From Halorubrum salinum (lineage in GTDB: Archaea; Halobacteriota; Halobacteria; Halobacteriales; Haloferacaceae), in the NCBI RefSeq assembly GCF_024494575.1, contig NZ_JANHDO010000003.1:248001-312000 (forward strand): 64,000 nt of DNA. Reading direction: 5' to 3'. Each line of letters opens with the position of its first letter. Position 1 is the stretch's first letter. The notes under the pieces were generated by a model. It was not told the origin of the DNA. It saw only the letters and a list, made by a program, of their open reading frames with translations, and made no database searches. The position numbers and the translations under genes are program-made. Positions 44,881 through 53,839 of this stretch are shown here, one piece after another.

Positions 44881-46344
44881 ATGAGTGGGGCATCCGGATC
44901 GGCGCAGACGCGGTACGCCATCCTCGGCTGTGGAAGCGTCGGGCACGCCGTCGCGGAGGAACTCACGGGCCGCGGCAAGGACGTGCTCATTCTCGACCGA
45001 GACGAGAGCCGCGTCGAGGCGCTCCGCGATCAGGACCTCAACGCCCGCGTGCAGGACATCGCCGAGCCCGACGTCACCGAGGAACTGGCCGACCGCGACA
45101 TCGTGTTGATCCTCGCCAGCGACGTCGAGGCCAACAAGGCGGCCGTCTCGGCGGTTCGCGAAACGGGCGGAGACCACTACGTGGTCGTCCGGGCGTCGGA
45201 TCCGGTGAGCGAGGACGAGCTCCGTGAGCGTGGCGCGGACGTGGTGATAAACCCCTCGACGGTGATCGCAGACAGCGCGCTCCAGTCGCTCGAAACCGGC
45301 GAACTGGAGTACATGGCTCGCCAGCTCGCCGAGATAATCGAGGCGGGCGACGGGCGGATGGCGATCCTGACACACGACAACCCGGAACCCGATTCCATCG
45401 CGTCGGCGACCGCGCTGCAGGCGATCGCGGACGCGTTCGGCGTCGAGGCGGACATCCTCTACTCCGGCGACGTCGGCCATCAGGAGAACCGCGCCTTCGT
45501 CAACCTCCTCGGGATCGACCTCGTGGCGCGGTCCGAGGCCCCCGAGCTCGCGGAGTACGGGACCATCGCCGCGGTCGACCTCGCGAAGTCCGCCGACGAC
45601 GGGTTCGACTTCGAGACCGAGATCGACATCTACATCGACCACTTGGAAGCCGACGTGCCCTTCGACGCGCGGTTCGTCGACGTGCGCACGAACGTCTCCT
45701 CGACGTCGACTATCCTCACGAAGTACTTACAGGAGTTCGACCAGTCGCCCTCGGAGGCGGTCGCGACCGCACTCCTCTACGGCATCCGCGCCGAGACGCT
45801 CGATTTCAAACGGGACACGACGCCGGCGGACCTGACGGCCGCCGCGTACCTCCACCCGTTCGCGAACCACGACACGCTCGAACAGGTCGAGTCGCCGTCG
45901 ATGAGTCCCGAGACGCTCGACGTGCTCGCGGAGGCGATCCAGAATCGCGAGGTTCAGGGGAGCCACCTCTTTTCGACCGCCGGGTTCATCCGGGACCGCG
46001 AGGCGCTCGCGCAGGCCGCCCAACACCTCCTCAACCTCGAAGGGATCACGACCACGGCCGTGTTGGGTATCGCCGACGACACGATCTACCTCGCGGCGCG
46101 CTCGAAGGACATCCGCCTGAACATCGGCAACGTCCTCGACGAGGCGTTCTCTGAGATGGGCGACGCCGCCGGTCACTCGACGCAGGGATCGCTGGAGATC
46201 CCGCTCGGAATCTTCACGGGCATCGACGCGAGCGGCGACAACCGCGACACGCTGCTCGAACTCACCGAGGAGGCCGTTCGACGGAAGCTGTTCGACGCGC
46301 TCGGCGTCGAGGGCGGCGGCACCGAGAGCGGAAACGGCTCGTAG
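44881..46344 (+). CDS. TrkA-N/DHH-DHHA1 fusion protein (possible cyclic-dinucleotide phosphodiesterase)
   Basis: 487-residue fusion. Residues 1-130 form an RCK/TrkA-N Rossmann domain with NAD-binding GCGSVGHAVAEEL (16-28) and acidic LILDRDESR. Residues 150-330 form a DHH phosphoesterase domain with HDNPEPDSIASA (165-176), and 350-470 a DHHA1 domain with nucleotide-binding GGIxx-like segment (DAAGHSTQGSLE). The third motif is DHL (253-255) where DHH is canonical. Such proteins may hydrolyse c-di-AMP or short oligonucleotides, and a TrkA-N domain would link this to K+ or NAD(H) state. Function is inferred. Confidence 0.85.
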   Translation: MSGASGSAQTRYAILGCGSVGHAVAEELTGRGKDVLILDRDESRVEALRDQDLNARVQDIAEPDVTEELADRDIVLILASDVEANKAAVSAVRETGGDHYVVVRASDPVSEDELRERGADVVINPSTVIADSALQSLETGELEYMARQLAEIIEAGDGRMAILTHDNPEPDSIASATALQAIADAFGVEADILYSGDVGHQENRAFVNLLGIDLVARSEAPELAEYGTIAAVDLAKSADDGFDFETEIDIYIDHLEADVPFDARFVDVRTNVSSTSTILTKYLQEFDQSPSEAVATALLYGIRAETLDFKRDTTPADLTAAAYLHPFANHDTLEQVESPSMSPETLDVLAEAIQNREVQGSHLFSTAGFIRDREALAQAAQHLLNLEGITTTAVLGIADDTIYLAARSKDIRLNIGNVLDEAFSEMGDAAGHSTQGSLEIPLGIFTGIDASGDNRDTLLELTEEAVRRKLFDALGVEGGGTESGNGS

Positions 46345-46437
46345 CGCCGCGGCTCCGCGAGTACGGTGACGACCGCTCGTAGCGCGGCGCAGCGGTTTTG
46401 CTCGTTCGGCACTGACAGAACGCAAACGGCGACACTC

Positions 46438-46656
46438 ATGCACGTTCCAGCCGATCCGCCCGCACGCTGTCCCGCCTGCGGCGACTCCTACGAGTCGGTG
46501 TCGCGTCACGCCGCCGGGTTCGTCGTCAATCTCCTCGACAACGAGCGGTACCGCCGCGTGTGTTTCCATCCGGCGGACGACGGGGGCGGCCCCGCGCTCG
46601 ACTGCTACCATCACACGCACGGACAAGCAGACGAGGAGGGCGGCGATCCGCGCTAG
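46438..46656 (+). CDS. Small Cys/His protein, possible zinc-binding
   Basis: 72-residue protein. The N-terminal half has CPACG and histidines; the C-terminal half has RRVCFHP, CYHHTH. The Cys/His pattern suggests one zinc site. Its stop overlaps the convergent nucleotidyltransferase gene by 4 bp. Not recognised further. Confidence 0.65.
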   Translation: MHVPADPPARCPACGDSYESVSRHAAGFVVNLLDNERYRRVCFHPADDGGGPALDCYHHTHGQADEEGGDPR

Positions 46657-47627
46657 AACCCGTCGCCGTCGGTGATCGAGGTGTACGCGCCGATCAGCGA
46701 TCCGGAGAGGTCGACCCCCGTCAGCGTCGCGCCCTCGTCGATCACGGAGTTACGGATCGACGAGTCGGCGATAGTCGCGTCCTCGAAGACGACAGCTCGG
46801 TCGAGCGTCGAATCGGTGACCGTCGCGCCGTCCATCACGTGGACGACGTCGCCGATCTCGGAGTCCTCGACGGTCGCGCCGTCGGCGACGAGACTCCCGC
46901 CGTCGAGAGCGTACTCGACCGCGTCGAGGTAGCTGTCGGCGGTACCGATGTCGAACCACGCCCCGTCGAAGGTGAACGCGTGGACCGACCCGCGCCCTTG
47001 GAGCCACTGGAGGAACCAGCCGGGCTCGTCCGGGTTGTTCCCGTCTTCGAGGTACGTCGAGAGGTCGGGCAGCGTCTCGGCCGGAAACGCGTAACAGGCG
47101 ATAGAAACGAGCGTCGTCTTCGGGTCGTCGGGCTTCTCTTGGAAGTCGATCACCTCGTCGCCGTCGAGGTCGACGAGTCCGTACGACTTGGCGCGCTCGC
47201 GGTCGCCGACGTCGTAGGCGGCCAGCGTCGGCGTCCCCTTCGACTCGAAGAAGTCGGCGAACTCGCCGAGATCGAAGCTGATCATGTTGTCCCCGGCGAC
47301 GACGATCAGGTCGTCGTCGACGCCCTCGCGGTCGACGAGCTGTTCGAGCGCGCCTACGACGCCGAACTTCTCGTCTTCCTCGACGGTCTCTTCGACCGAG
47401 AGCGTCGGCTTCTCGAAGGGGCTGTCGGCGAGGTACTCCGCGAACGTGTCGGCGAACCGCTCGTTCGTCGAGACGAACACCTCGTCGACGCGGTCGTCGG
47501 CCTCCAAGTCCTCGAATATCTCGTCGATGACGGTGTTTTCTCCCACCGGAAGGAACATCTTCGGTCGGTGGTGAGTGATGGGCCAGAGTCTGGTCGCGTA
47601 TCCCCCCGCGAGTACGACGGCTTTCAT
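46653..47627 (-). CDS. Sugar-phosphate nucleotidyltransferase with left-handed beta-helix
   Basis: 324-residue enzyme. Nucleotide-binding start VLAGGYATRLWPITHHRPKMFLPV and acidic VVAGDNMISFD match glucose-1-phosphate thymidylyl- or uridylyl-transferases; the sugar-binding region is FDGAWFDIGTADSYLDAVEYAL. C-terminal residues 240-310 form hexapeptide-like repeats (VEDSEIGD, VTDSTLDR, IADSSIRN), a left-handed beta-helix as in GlmU or RmlA-like proteins. It supplies a nucleotide sugar for S-layer or polysaccharide glycosylation, inferred. Monocistronic. Confidence 0.92.
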   Translation of the reverse strand: MKAVVLAGGYATRLWPITHHRPKMFLPVGENTVIDEIFEDLEADDRVDEVFVSTNERFADTFAEYLADSPFEKPTLSVEETVEEDEKFGVVGALEQLVDREGVDDDLIVVAGDNMISFDLGEFADFFESKGTPTLAAYDVGDRERAKSYGLVDLDGDEVIDFQEKPDDPKTTLVSIACYAFPAETLPDLSTYLEDGNNPDEPGWFLQWLQGRGSVHAFTFDGAWFDIGTADSYLDAVEYALDGGSLVADGATVEDSEIGDVVHVMDGATVTDSTLDRAVVFEDATIADSSIRNSVIDEGATLTGVDLSGSLIGAYTSITDGDGF

Positions 47628-47773
47628 GGAGACACCCTCTCACCGAAGCGGCATACTTCTTGTGCTGTTATCGACGTTCAGAAATGCTGACGACGCCGGG
47701 GGCCTGCTGTTTGGAGGGGGCGGTGGAGATCCGAGTTGTCGCTCGGTCGTGGGGCCTCTCGGTCTCCGGTCGA

Positions 47774-48070
47774 TTAGTCGCTCAGTCGGTCGGTGTCGAT
47801 GGCGACGCCGGGCGGCGTGACGACGAGGAAGCCGCGGAAGTGCATGAGTTCGCCGCCCATGTCTTTGACGTCGCGGGCGAATCCCGCGGCGAGTTCGTTG
47901 AGGTCGCCGTCGATGGTCAACACGAGGGTGTTGCCGTAGTCGACGCTGCGGACCCACTCGTCGGGATCGGTGGTCCCGTCGAGGACGCCGAGGACGACGT
48001 CGCCGCTGGCTGCGAACGCCTCGTCCATCTCCGCTTCGGCGTCTCGGAGGTCGAGGTCCCAGTCGCTCAT
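47774..48070 (-). CDS. Conserved haloarchaeal protein (DUF5779-like)
   Basis: 98-residue acidic protein with a beta-rich pattern: GDVVLGVLDGTTDPDEWVR, NTLVLTIDGDLNELAAGFARDV and HFRGFLVVTPPGVAIDTDRL. It matches my memory of the DUF5779 family. Function unknown. Divergent from the DsbA-like gene. Confidence 0.78.
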   Translation of the reverse strand: MSDWDLDLRDAEAEMDEAFAASGDVVLGVLDGTTDPDEWVRSVDYGNTLVLTIDGDLNELAAGFARDVKDMGGELMHFRGFLVVTPPGVAIDTDRLSD

Positions 48071-48175
48071 ACTACAGCGTCACGAGGCGACGGCAAAAAC
48101 GTTCGGACCGGTGTCGGTCCGGTCACCGCCGCCCGGTCACGGTGTGGTTAAGTGCGTTCCGAACGGATCCGGCGT

Positions 48176-48862
48176 ATGAAACACACGCGACGGTCCCTGC
48201 TCGCCGGCGTTGCGGCTACCGGCGTCGTCGGCGCGGCCGGGTGTCTCGGCGGCAGCGGCGACGGCGGCGGCAGCGGAGCCACGGTCGGCCTCGACACGGG
48301 CGAGTACGACTGTGACCTGACCGAGCCTACCGACCCGGACCTCGGCTTCCGGCCGACGCTCGGCGACCCGGACGCGGACGTGCTCGTACAGGCGTTCGAG
48401 GACTTCACGTGTCCTCACTGTGCGACCTACAAGCTCGAAGCGTTCCCCACGATCCGCGAGGAGTACCTCGCGTCCGGCGACGTCCGGTACGAACACTGGG
48501 ACTTCCCGATTCCGGTCAACGAGACGTGGGCTGTCCCCGTCGCGAGCGCGGCTCGCGGCGTCGGTGCCCGCGGCGGGAACGAGGCGTTTTTCGCCTTCTC
48601 GACGGCGGTCTACGAGTCGCAGGGGAGCTACAGCGGCGAGGCGATAGGGGCGGCCGCCGAGACGGCGGGCGGCGACCCCTGTGCGGCCATGGCCGACGCC
48701 GAGTACTCCGCGTACGAGGAGGCGTCGATGAGCGACCGCAGCGAAGGCGAGTCGATCGGCGTCTCCGGAACGCCGGCCATCTTCGTGAACGGCGACCCCG
48801 TCGACGGATACGGCGCAGACGCCATTTCTACGGCCATCGAGTCCGCGCTCTCCGGAGACTGA
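48176..48862 (+). CDS. DsbA-like thioredoxin-fold lipoprotein
   Basis: 228-residue exported oxidoreductase. It has a twin-arginine-like start (KHTRRSLLAGVAATG), a lipobox VGAAGC, an acidic Gly/Ser linker, then a DsbA-type thioredoxin domain with the redox motif CPHC in FEDFTCPHCATYK and cis-Pro region GVSGTPAIFVNG. It probably catalyses disulfide exchange outside the membrane. ATG 48176 is selected since the twin-Arg signal starts there. Convergent with truA, 4 nt apart. Confidence 0.92.
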   Translation: MKHTRRSLLAGVAATGVVGAAGCLGGSGDGGGSGATVGLDTGEYDCDLTEPTDPDLGFRPTLGDPDADVLVQAFEDFTCPHCATYKLEAFPTIREEYLASGDVRYEHWDFPIPVNETWAVPVASAARGVGARGGNEAFFAFSTAVYESQGSYSGEAIGAAAETAGGDPCAAMADAEYSAYEEASMSDRSEGESIGVSGTPAIFVNGDPVDGYGADAISTAIESALSGD

Positions 48863-48866
48863 GTCG

Positions 48867-49829
48867 CTACCGGCCGGTGCGACCTCGGTCGCTCGCCGCG
48901 ATCCGATCGCGTATCGCCCCGGTCGCCGCGGCCGCGTGGCGCGCCTCCCGGTGGCGCTCGTCGAACGCGACGCGGGCGCTCGACGCGGCCTCGGAGTCGA
49001 CGGAGAAGGTCAGGTCTTCGTACGAGACGTCCCAGAGGACGAGCGGCTCGGGCGGTGCCGGTCCCACGCCGAGTTCCCCGGGAACGGGCTCTGCGGCGAG
49101 CAGCCGGTCGGCGTAGGCGAGGTCCGCGGTGCCCCGACCGATCGCTTCGACCGCTGCGACGAGCCGCCGAACGAGCGCGCGGGGGAACCCGCCGGCAGAC
49201 ACCTCGACGACGAGCGCGTCGCCGTCTCGCGTCGCGGTCGCGTCGAGGTCGCGGACGGTCCCCGTCTCGTCGCTCGTCAGGTTGTGGTAGTCGTGTTCGC
49301 CGGAGAACCGGGCGAGCGCGTCCGCGACGCGCTCGTCGTCGATGGAGTCGCGGGCTGCGTCGTCGTGTCCGGTACCCGCGCTCGCTTCCGCACCGCCTTC
49401 TCCACCGCCGGGTGCGTAGAGGTGGTACCGATACGTCCGGCGGAGCGCGTGGTGTGTCGCGTGGAACGCGTCGTGCGCGTCCGCGGCGGCCCATACCCGA
49501 ACGGATCCGGGGAGGTGGCCGTTGAACGCCCGGGGAGTGAGCCAGTCGGGGGCCGCGAACGCGACCGTCTGACCCACCGCGGAGACGCCCGCGTCGGTAC
49601 GTCCCGCGGCGGCGTACCCCGGTGGCGTCGCGTGTGTCGGCCCGTCGCCGCGGTCGAGGACCCCGTGTTTCGCGAGCGCCCGCAACAGCGTCCCCTCGAC
49701 CGTCGTCGCGTGAGGCTGGCGCTGAAACCCCGCGTATTCGCGGCCGTCGTACGCGACCCGAAACGCGCGTAGCCGTCCCGCGTCCTCCGTCGATGCGGTC
49801 TCGCCCTCGGCCGCCGGCGCGTCCGTCAC
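48867..49829 (-). CDS. truA: tRNA pseudouridine synthase A
   Basis: 320-residue enzyme that makes pseudouridine at positions 38-40 of the tRNA anticodon stem. Catalytic Asp79 is in AAGRTDAGVSA; VAYDGREYAGFQRQP and FSGEHDYHNLTS are further family motifs, and the RNA-binding Arg/Phe region is SAGGFPRALVRRLV. A low-complexity acidic/Gly insert (about 145-160) is haloarchaeal. It overlaps the upstream Usp gene by 4 bp, indicating coupling. Confidence 0.94.
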   Translation of the reverse strand: MTDAPAAEGETASTEDAGRLRAFRVAYDGREYAGFQRQPHATTVEGTLLRALAKHGVLDRGDGPTHATPPGYAAAGRTDAGVSAVGQTVAFAAPDWLTPRAFNGHLPGSVRVWAAADAHDAFHATHHALRRTYRYHLYAPGGGEGGAEASAGTGHDDAARDSIDDERVADALARFSGEHDYHNLTSDETGTVRDLDATATRDGDALVVEVSAGGFPRALVRRLVAAVEAIGRGTADLAYADRLLAAEPVPGELGVGPAPPEPLVLWDVSYEDLTFSVDSEAASSARVAFDERHREARHAAAATGAIRDRIAASDRGRTGR

Positions 49830-50308
49830 GCCGCGTCGTTCCGACCGACATCGGACTCGTCCGGCTCATCCGACTCGTCCGACTCGCGGATCGGCACCGT
49901 GACCACCGGGACCGGTGAGACCCGAACCACCTTTTCGGTGACGCTTCCCAAGAGCACGCGTTCGATCCCCGTCCGAGCGTGGCTCGGCATCACGACGAGG
50001 TCGGCACCGCTGTCGCCGATGGCGTTCTCGATCACGTCGAGCGGCTCGCCGCGAACGACGTTCCCGACGACGTCGACGCCCGCCGCCTCCAGTTCGGCCG
50101 TGACCTCCTCGACGCGCGCCTCCGCCGCGGTCTCGACGCGCTCGGCGAACGCGCCGGCCTGCGGCCCGCGCAGCGTCTGTGCCACGGTGTCGATGGCGCT
50201 AACGACGTGGACGGTCGCGTCGTAGCGGTCGGCGAGGCTCGCAACGTGGGGCACCGCGTCGTTCGCCTCTCCGCCCGGCGCGACGGGAAGCAGGATCGTG
50301 TCGTACAT
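49826..50308 (-). CDS. Universal stress protein (UspA family) with acidic tail
   Basis: 160-residue protein. Usp domain to about residue 140 (ILLPVAPGGEANDAVPHVASLADR; PSHARTGIERVLLGSVTEKVV). The first glycine of the ATP motif is replaced, so nucleotide binding may be altered. The tail contains short repeats (ESDESDEPDESD) encoded by degenerate GACTCGTCCG units. Its stop codon overlaps the truA start, so the two are cotranscribed. Confidence 0.9.
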   Translation of the reverse strand: MYDTILLPVAPGGEANDAVPHVASLADRYDATVHVVSAIDTVAQTLRGPQAGAFAERVETAAEARVEEVTAELEAAGVDVVGNVVRGEPLDVIENAIGDSGADLVVMPSHARTGIERVLLGSVTEKVVRVSPVPVVTVPIRESDESDEPDESDVGRNDAA

Positions 50309-51176
50309 GTATCAGGGTCGTCCGGCCGGATGCAAAACGGTACCGGCCGCCTCATCGAGGTGAAGGCACACTCCCCCCGACCAGTACGCGAGGCCGCTTC
50401 CCATTGCCAGACCCGTTGCGAATATACATATGTTATCTTGTAACTTAGCAGAATAGTAGTATTCCATATATTTTGTCACACATCGAGAAACGAAGCGGGC
50501 GAGCCGGTCCGAGACAGACGGCGGTCGTGCGTGACGCGTCGCTGCGCCGCGACCGCCGCGACCGGAGGACGTTTCACCGAATCGTGAGAGACCGCAGATT
50601 CGTACGATTGAGCGAGTGATTCGACACGTGTAGCCGGTGAGACCACCGATAGTCGAATGCGAACCCGACGCCGACCGGGACGAATCGGGGCGGACAACAC
50701 GACCGACGATCGGTCAACGTGCTTTTCGCGATCACGTCGGACGTTCCCGTCTACGTCTCGGATCGCCTCTCGACGCGTTTCGCACCGCGGAGAGACCGGT
50801 GGCCGGCCGATCGGTCGTGACGGGCGGAAGTCGCGCCGTCTGCCGTGGCAGCCGTCCTTTTTATCAAATTTATAGCTATTATATATTTCTGTTCTTTCGT
50901 TCCGAATGTGTGGTACCCAATCGTGGGATCCACCGGTCTGCACGCTCTGCCGAACACGGACGGAGCGCGGTGCGAGGACGTTCCTGACGACGCGGAGTCG
51001 CGAGCGCCGACGGTAGGAGAAAGACGGCGATTCGGGAGCGACGACGAGAACGATCGAGTCAGCGCGTCTGAATCGGGTGTTTCGACGCTGAACGCGGTTC
51101 GGACCGCCGTGAGGGTGCCGGTCCGACCCGTATGTTACACCGCTATTTTTGTAAAGGCTGAGCGCGAAGGTGAGCC
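50309..51176. other. 868-bp intergenic region without supported gene
   Basis: Two AT-rich islands (50417-50476 and 50864-50902) are separated by 380 bp of GC-rich sequence. All frames there translate into arginine-rich, low-acidity products unlike local proteins. A plus frame at 50845-51180 starts in the second island with a hydrophobic stretch, but it ends across the rdfA start and is most likely chance. A TATA-like CTATTTTTG about 25 nt before the rdfA ATG is credible. Islands could house promoters of an unrecognised RNA. Confidence 0.6.
51145..51153 (+). promoter_or_regulatory. Probable TATA element of rdfA
   Basis: TATTTTTGT lies about 28 nt before ATG 51177, in agreement with a leaderless transcript. 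Confidence 0.5.
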
Positions 51177-51788
51177 ATGACCGATACGTCGTCGCGGCCG
51201 AACAGCAAAGTCGCGCGGGTGATCGACGCGTACGAGTTGGACGGATTGGGTGCGGAGTTGGAACGTCGGTGGACCGGCGAGGACGGCGACCGAACGAGCC
51301 TCCGGGACCTCGCGACACTGTTCAACCGTCGCGTCCTGGCGGCGGCGATGCGCGAGGCGGGCCACTCTGCGGTGGAGAGCGACGTCGAGAGCGCGTACGC
51401 GTCCTTGACGGACGAGGAGGCGGGTAGCGCAGACCGAATGCGAAAGCGGCGCGACCTCGAACAGGCCGGTGTCGACGTCGACGTCGTGCTCGGTGATTTC
51501 GTCACTCATCAAGCCGTCCACACGTACCTCACGAGCTACCGCGATGCGGAACTCCCCGACCGATCCGACGAGCGCATCGACCGGAAAATAGAGACGCTCG
51601 AACGCCTGCAGGGACGAACTGCCGCCGTCACTGAGTCCACCGTGGAATCGCTCGTCGACGCCGGCGAGTTGACCGATCACGACTACGAGCTACTGGTCGA
51701 CGTGCGCGCGATCTGTCCCGACTGTGGCTCCGACTACCCCGTGGGCGACCTGCTCCGGTCGGGCGGCTGTGACTGCGACGACTCGTAG
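51177..51788 (+). CDS. rdfA: Rod-determining factor RdfA-like protein
   Basis: 203-residue protein that resembles RdfA (HVO_2174), a factor needed for rod shape in Haloferax volcanii. It opens SKVARVIDAYELDGLGAELERRW and RTSLRDLATLFNRRVLAAAMR, suggestive of an HTH-like N-terminal region; the middle is helical, and residues 180-200 form a zinc-ribbon-like end CPDCGSDYPVGDLLRSGGCDCD. It is followed by the SMC-related gene after 66 nt with its own promoter. The identification is from memory of family appearance. Confidence 0.85.
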   Translation: MTDTSSRPNSKVARVIDAYELDGLGAELERRWTGEDGDRTSLRDLATLFNRRVLAAAMREAGHSAVESDVESAYASLTDEEAGSADRMRKRRDLEQAGVDVDVVLGDFVTHQAVHTYLTSYRDAELPDRSDERIDRKIETLERLQGRTAAVTESTVESLVDAGELTDHDYELLVDVRAICPDCGSDYPVGDLLRSGGCDCDDS

Positions 51789-51823
51789 GGCGGCGCGTTC
51801 GTGATTTTGCAGTTACATAACAA

Positions 51824-51831
51824 TTATATTA
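51824..51831 (+). promoter_or_regulatory. TATA element of the SMC-related gene
   Basis: TTATATTA is centred 27 nt before ATG 51855, which supports that start over an upstream ATG. Confidence 0.6.
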
Positions 51832-51854
51832 ATCGCACCGGTAGAACTCGCGTA

Positions 51855-53807
51855 ATGGAGCCGAAGATGCTTTCGGAGTCGCCCGTCCGCGTTCACGCGA
51901 GCAACGTGGGGGGAATAGACGAGACAGAAGTCCAGATTCAACCCGGTGTGACGGTTCTTAGCGGCCGTAACGCGACCAACCGAACCTCGTTCCTGCAGGC
52001 GCTCATGGCCGGGCTCGGCAGCACCCGTCCGTCGCTGAAGGGCGACGCGGCAGAGGGACGCGTCGAACTCACGGTCGGTGACGAGACGTACACGCGGACG
52101 CTCACTCGCCGCGGCGACACGATCGCGTTCGGCGGCGACCCGTACCTCGACGATCCGGAACTCGCCGACCTCTTCGCGTTCCTCCTCGAAAACAACGAGT
52201 CACGGCGCGCCGTCGCCCGCGGAGACGACCTCCGCGAGATAATCATGCGGCCGGTCGACACGGACCAGATCGAAGCGGAGATCCGGGAACTCGAGAGCGA
52301 GAAAGACGACCTCGACGACCGAATTTCGGGACTGGATCAGCTCGAATCGACGCTGCCGGACTTAGAGGCGAGGCGGGACGAGATCGCCGCCGAACTGGAG
52401 GAGGCCCGCGCGGACCTCGCGGACGCACAGGAAGCGATAGACGAACTCGACGCGGACCTCGAAGAGAGTCGCTCTCGGAAGGAAGAGCTCGAAGCGGCGT
52501 TCCAACGCGTCCGCGAGGCCCGGTCGGAGGTCGAAGATCTCACCTTCGAGATCGAAACCGAGGAGTCGACGCTCTCGGAGCTTCGCTCGGAGCGTACCGA
52601 CCTCGAAGCGACGCTCGAAGAGTCGGAGCCGCCAGACGAGGACCCGGAGCGGATCGACGGTCGGCTCACGGAACTCCGCGAGCGCAAGCGCGCTCTCGAC
52701 GAGACGCTGAACGAACTCGGGAGCGTGATCAGCTTCAACGAGGAGATGCTGGAGGGCGACGGGCTCGACGTCGCGTTCGGACAGCGCTCGAACGGCGACG
52801 ACGCGGAGTCGAACTCCGTCACGGACGAACTCCTCGGCACCGACGAGGTCGTGTGTTGGACCTGCGGCTCCGAGGTCGAGCGGGGCCGGATCGACGACAC
52901 GGTGGACGCGCTCCGGGATCTCAGAGGCGAGCGGCTGGAGGAGCGAAACGAGGTTCGAGACCGCATCTCGGAGCTCACGTCGAAGCGGTCGTCCATCGAA
53001 ACGCAGCGGGCCGAGAGGCAGCGGGCCGAAGAGCGCCTCGAAGCGGTCGAAGCGGAGATCGAGGAGGTGAAAGACCGGATCGAGGCGCTCGAAGCCGAGC
53101 GCGAGGCCGCCGAGACGCGCGTCCGGGAGCGCGAGGCCGAGACGGAGGACGTCGGAGCCGGCGAGTACGACGAAGTGATAGAGCGTCACCGCGAGGCCAA
53201 CGAGCTGGAACTGCGCGTCGACCGGTTGGAGTCGGACTTGACGGAGGTGGAAGCGGAGATCGACGAGACCGAAACGAAGATAGACGAGCGCGAGACGCTC
53301 CGCGAGCGGCGCGAGGCGGTGGCCGACGAGCTGACCGATCTCCGCACGCGCGTGGATCGGATCGAAGCGGACGCCGTCGACGCGTTCAACGAGCACATGG
53401 CCGCGGTGTTGGACGTGCTTGGATACGACAACATCGACCGAATCTGGATCGAGCGCCGGGAGTCGGAAGTCCGAGAGGGTCGCCGCAAGGTCTCACGCGC
53501 CCGGTTCGACCTCCACGTCGTTCGTTCGACGGACGACGGGAGCGCCTACCGCGACACCGTCGACCACCTCTCAGAGAGCGAGCGCGAGGTGACGGGACTC
53601 GTCTTCGCCTTGGCCGGGTACCTCGTCCACGACGTGTACGAGACGCTTCCGTTCATGGTGTTGGACTCGCTTGAGGCGATCGACTCGGACCGGATCGCGG
53701 CGATGGTCGAGTACCTCCGCGAGTACGCCGGCTACCTCGTCGTCGCCCTGCTGCCCGAAGACGCGGCGGCCATCGACGGCGACCACCACACGGTCGAGTC
53801 GATCTGA
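51855..53807 (+). CDS. Archaea-specific SMC-related protein (ASRP/Sph-like) with zinc hook
   Basis: 650-residue SMC/Rad50-like coiled-coil protein. An N-terminal head (about 1-115) is followed by a coiled-coil arm, a CWTC zinc hook at residues 334-337 exactly at the middle, a second arm and a C-terminal head with LSESEREVTGLVFALAGY and FMVLDSLEAID. The P-loop reads GRNATNRTS, so the usual GK is NR; the Walker B acid pair DE is DS. It fits archaea-specific SMC-related proteins found beside rdfA in Haloferax (Sph3 by memory). A role in cell shape or chromosome organisation is inferred. Confidence 0.88.
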   Translation: MEPKMLSESPVRVHASNVGGIDETEVQIQPGVTVLSGRNATNRTSFLQALMAGLGSTRPSLKGDAAEGRVELTVGDETYTRTLTRRGDTIAFGGDPYLDDPELADLFAFLLENNESRRAVARGDDLREIIMRPVDTDQIEAEIRELESEKDDLDDRISGLDQLESTLPDLEARRDEIAAELEEARADLADAQEAIDELDADLEESRSRKEELEAAFQRVREARSEVEDLTFEIETEESTLSELRSERTDLEATLEESEPPDEDPERIDGRLTELRERKRALDETLNELGSVISFNEEMLEGDGLDVAFGQRSNGDDAESNSVTDELLGTDEVVCWTCGSEVERGRIDDTVDALRDLRGERLEERNEVRDRISELTSKRSSIETQRAERQRAEERLEAVEAEIEEVKDRIEALEAEREAAETRVREREAETEDVGAGEYDEVIERHREANELELRVDRLESDLTEVEAEIDETETKIDERETLRERREAVADELTDLRTRVDRIEADAVDAFNEHMAAVLDVLGYDNIDRIWIERRESEVREGRRKVSRARFDLHVVRSTDDGSAYRDTVDHLSESEREVTGLVFALAGYLVHDVYETLPFMVLDSLEAIDSDRIAAMVEYLREYAGYLVVALLPEDAAAIDGDHHTVESI

Positions 53808-53839
53808 ACGACGAGGCCCGATGAGCGTCCCGGTGCGGT

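Noticed and set aside
49840-49890. CGACTCGTCC-like repeat run at the Usp C-terminus
   Set aside because: It encodes a disordered ESDESDEPDESD tail and is explained by coding slippage rather than a regulatory array.
50845-51180. 111-codon plus-strand ORF before rdfA
   Set aside because: Its hydrophobic start arises from AT-rich promoter DNA and its end crosses the rdfA start and TATA; likely spurious.
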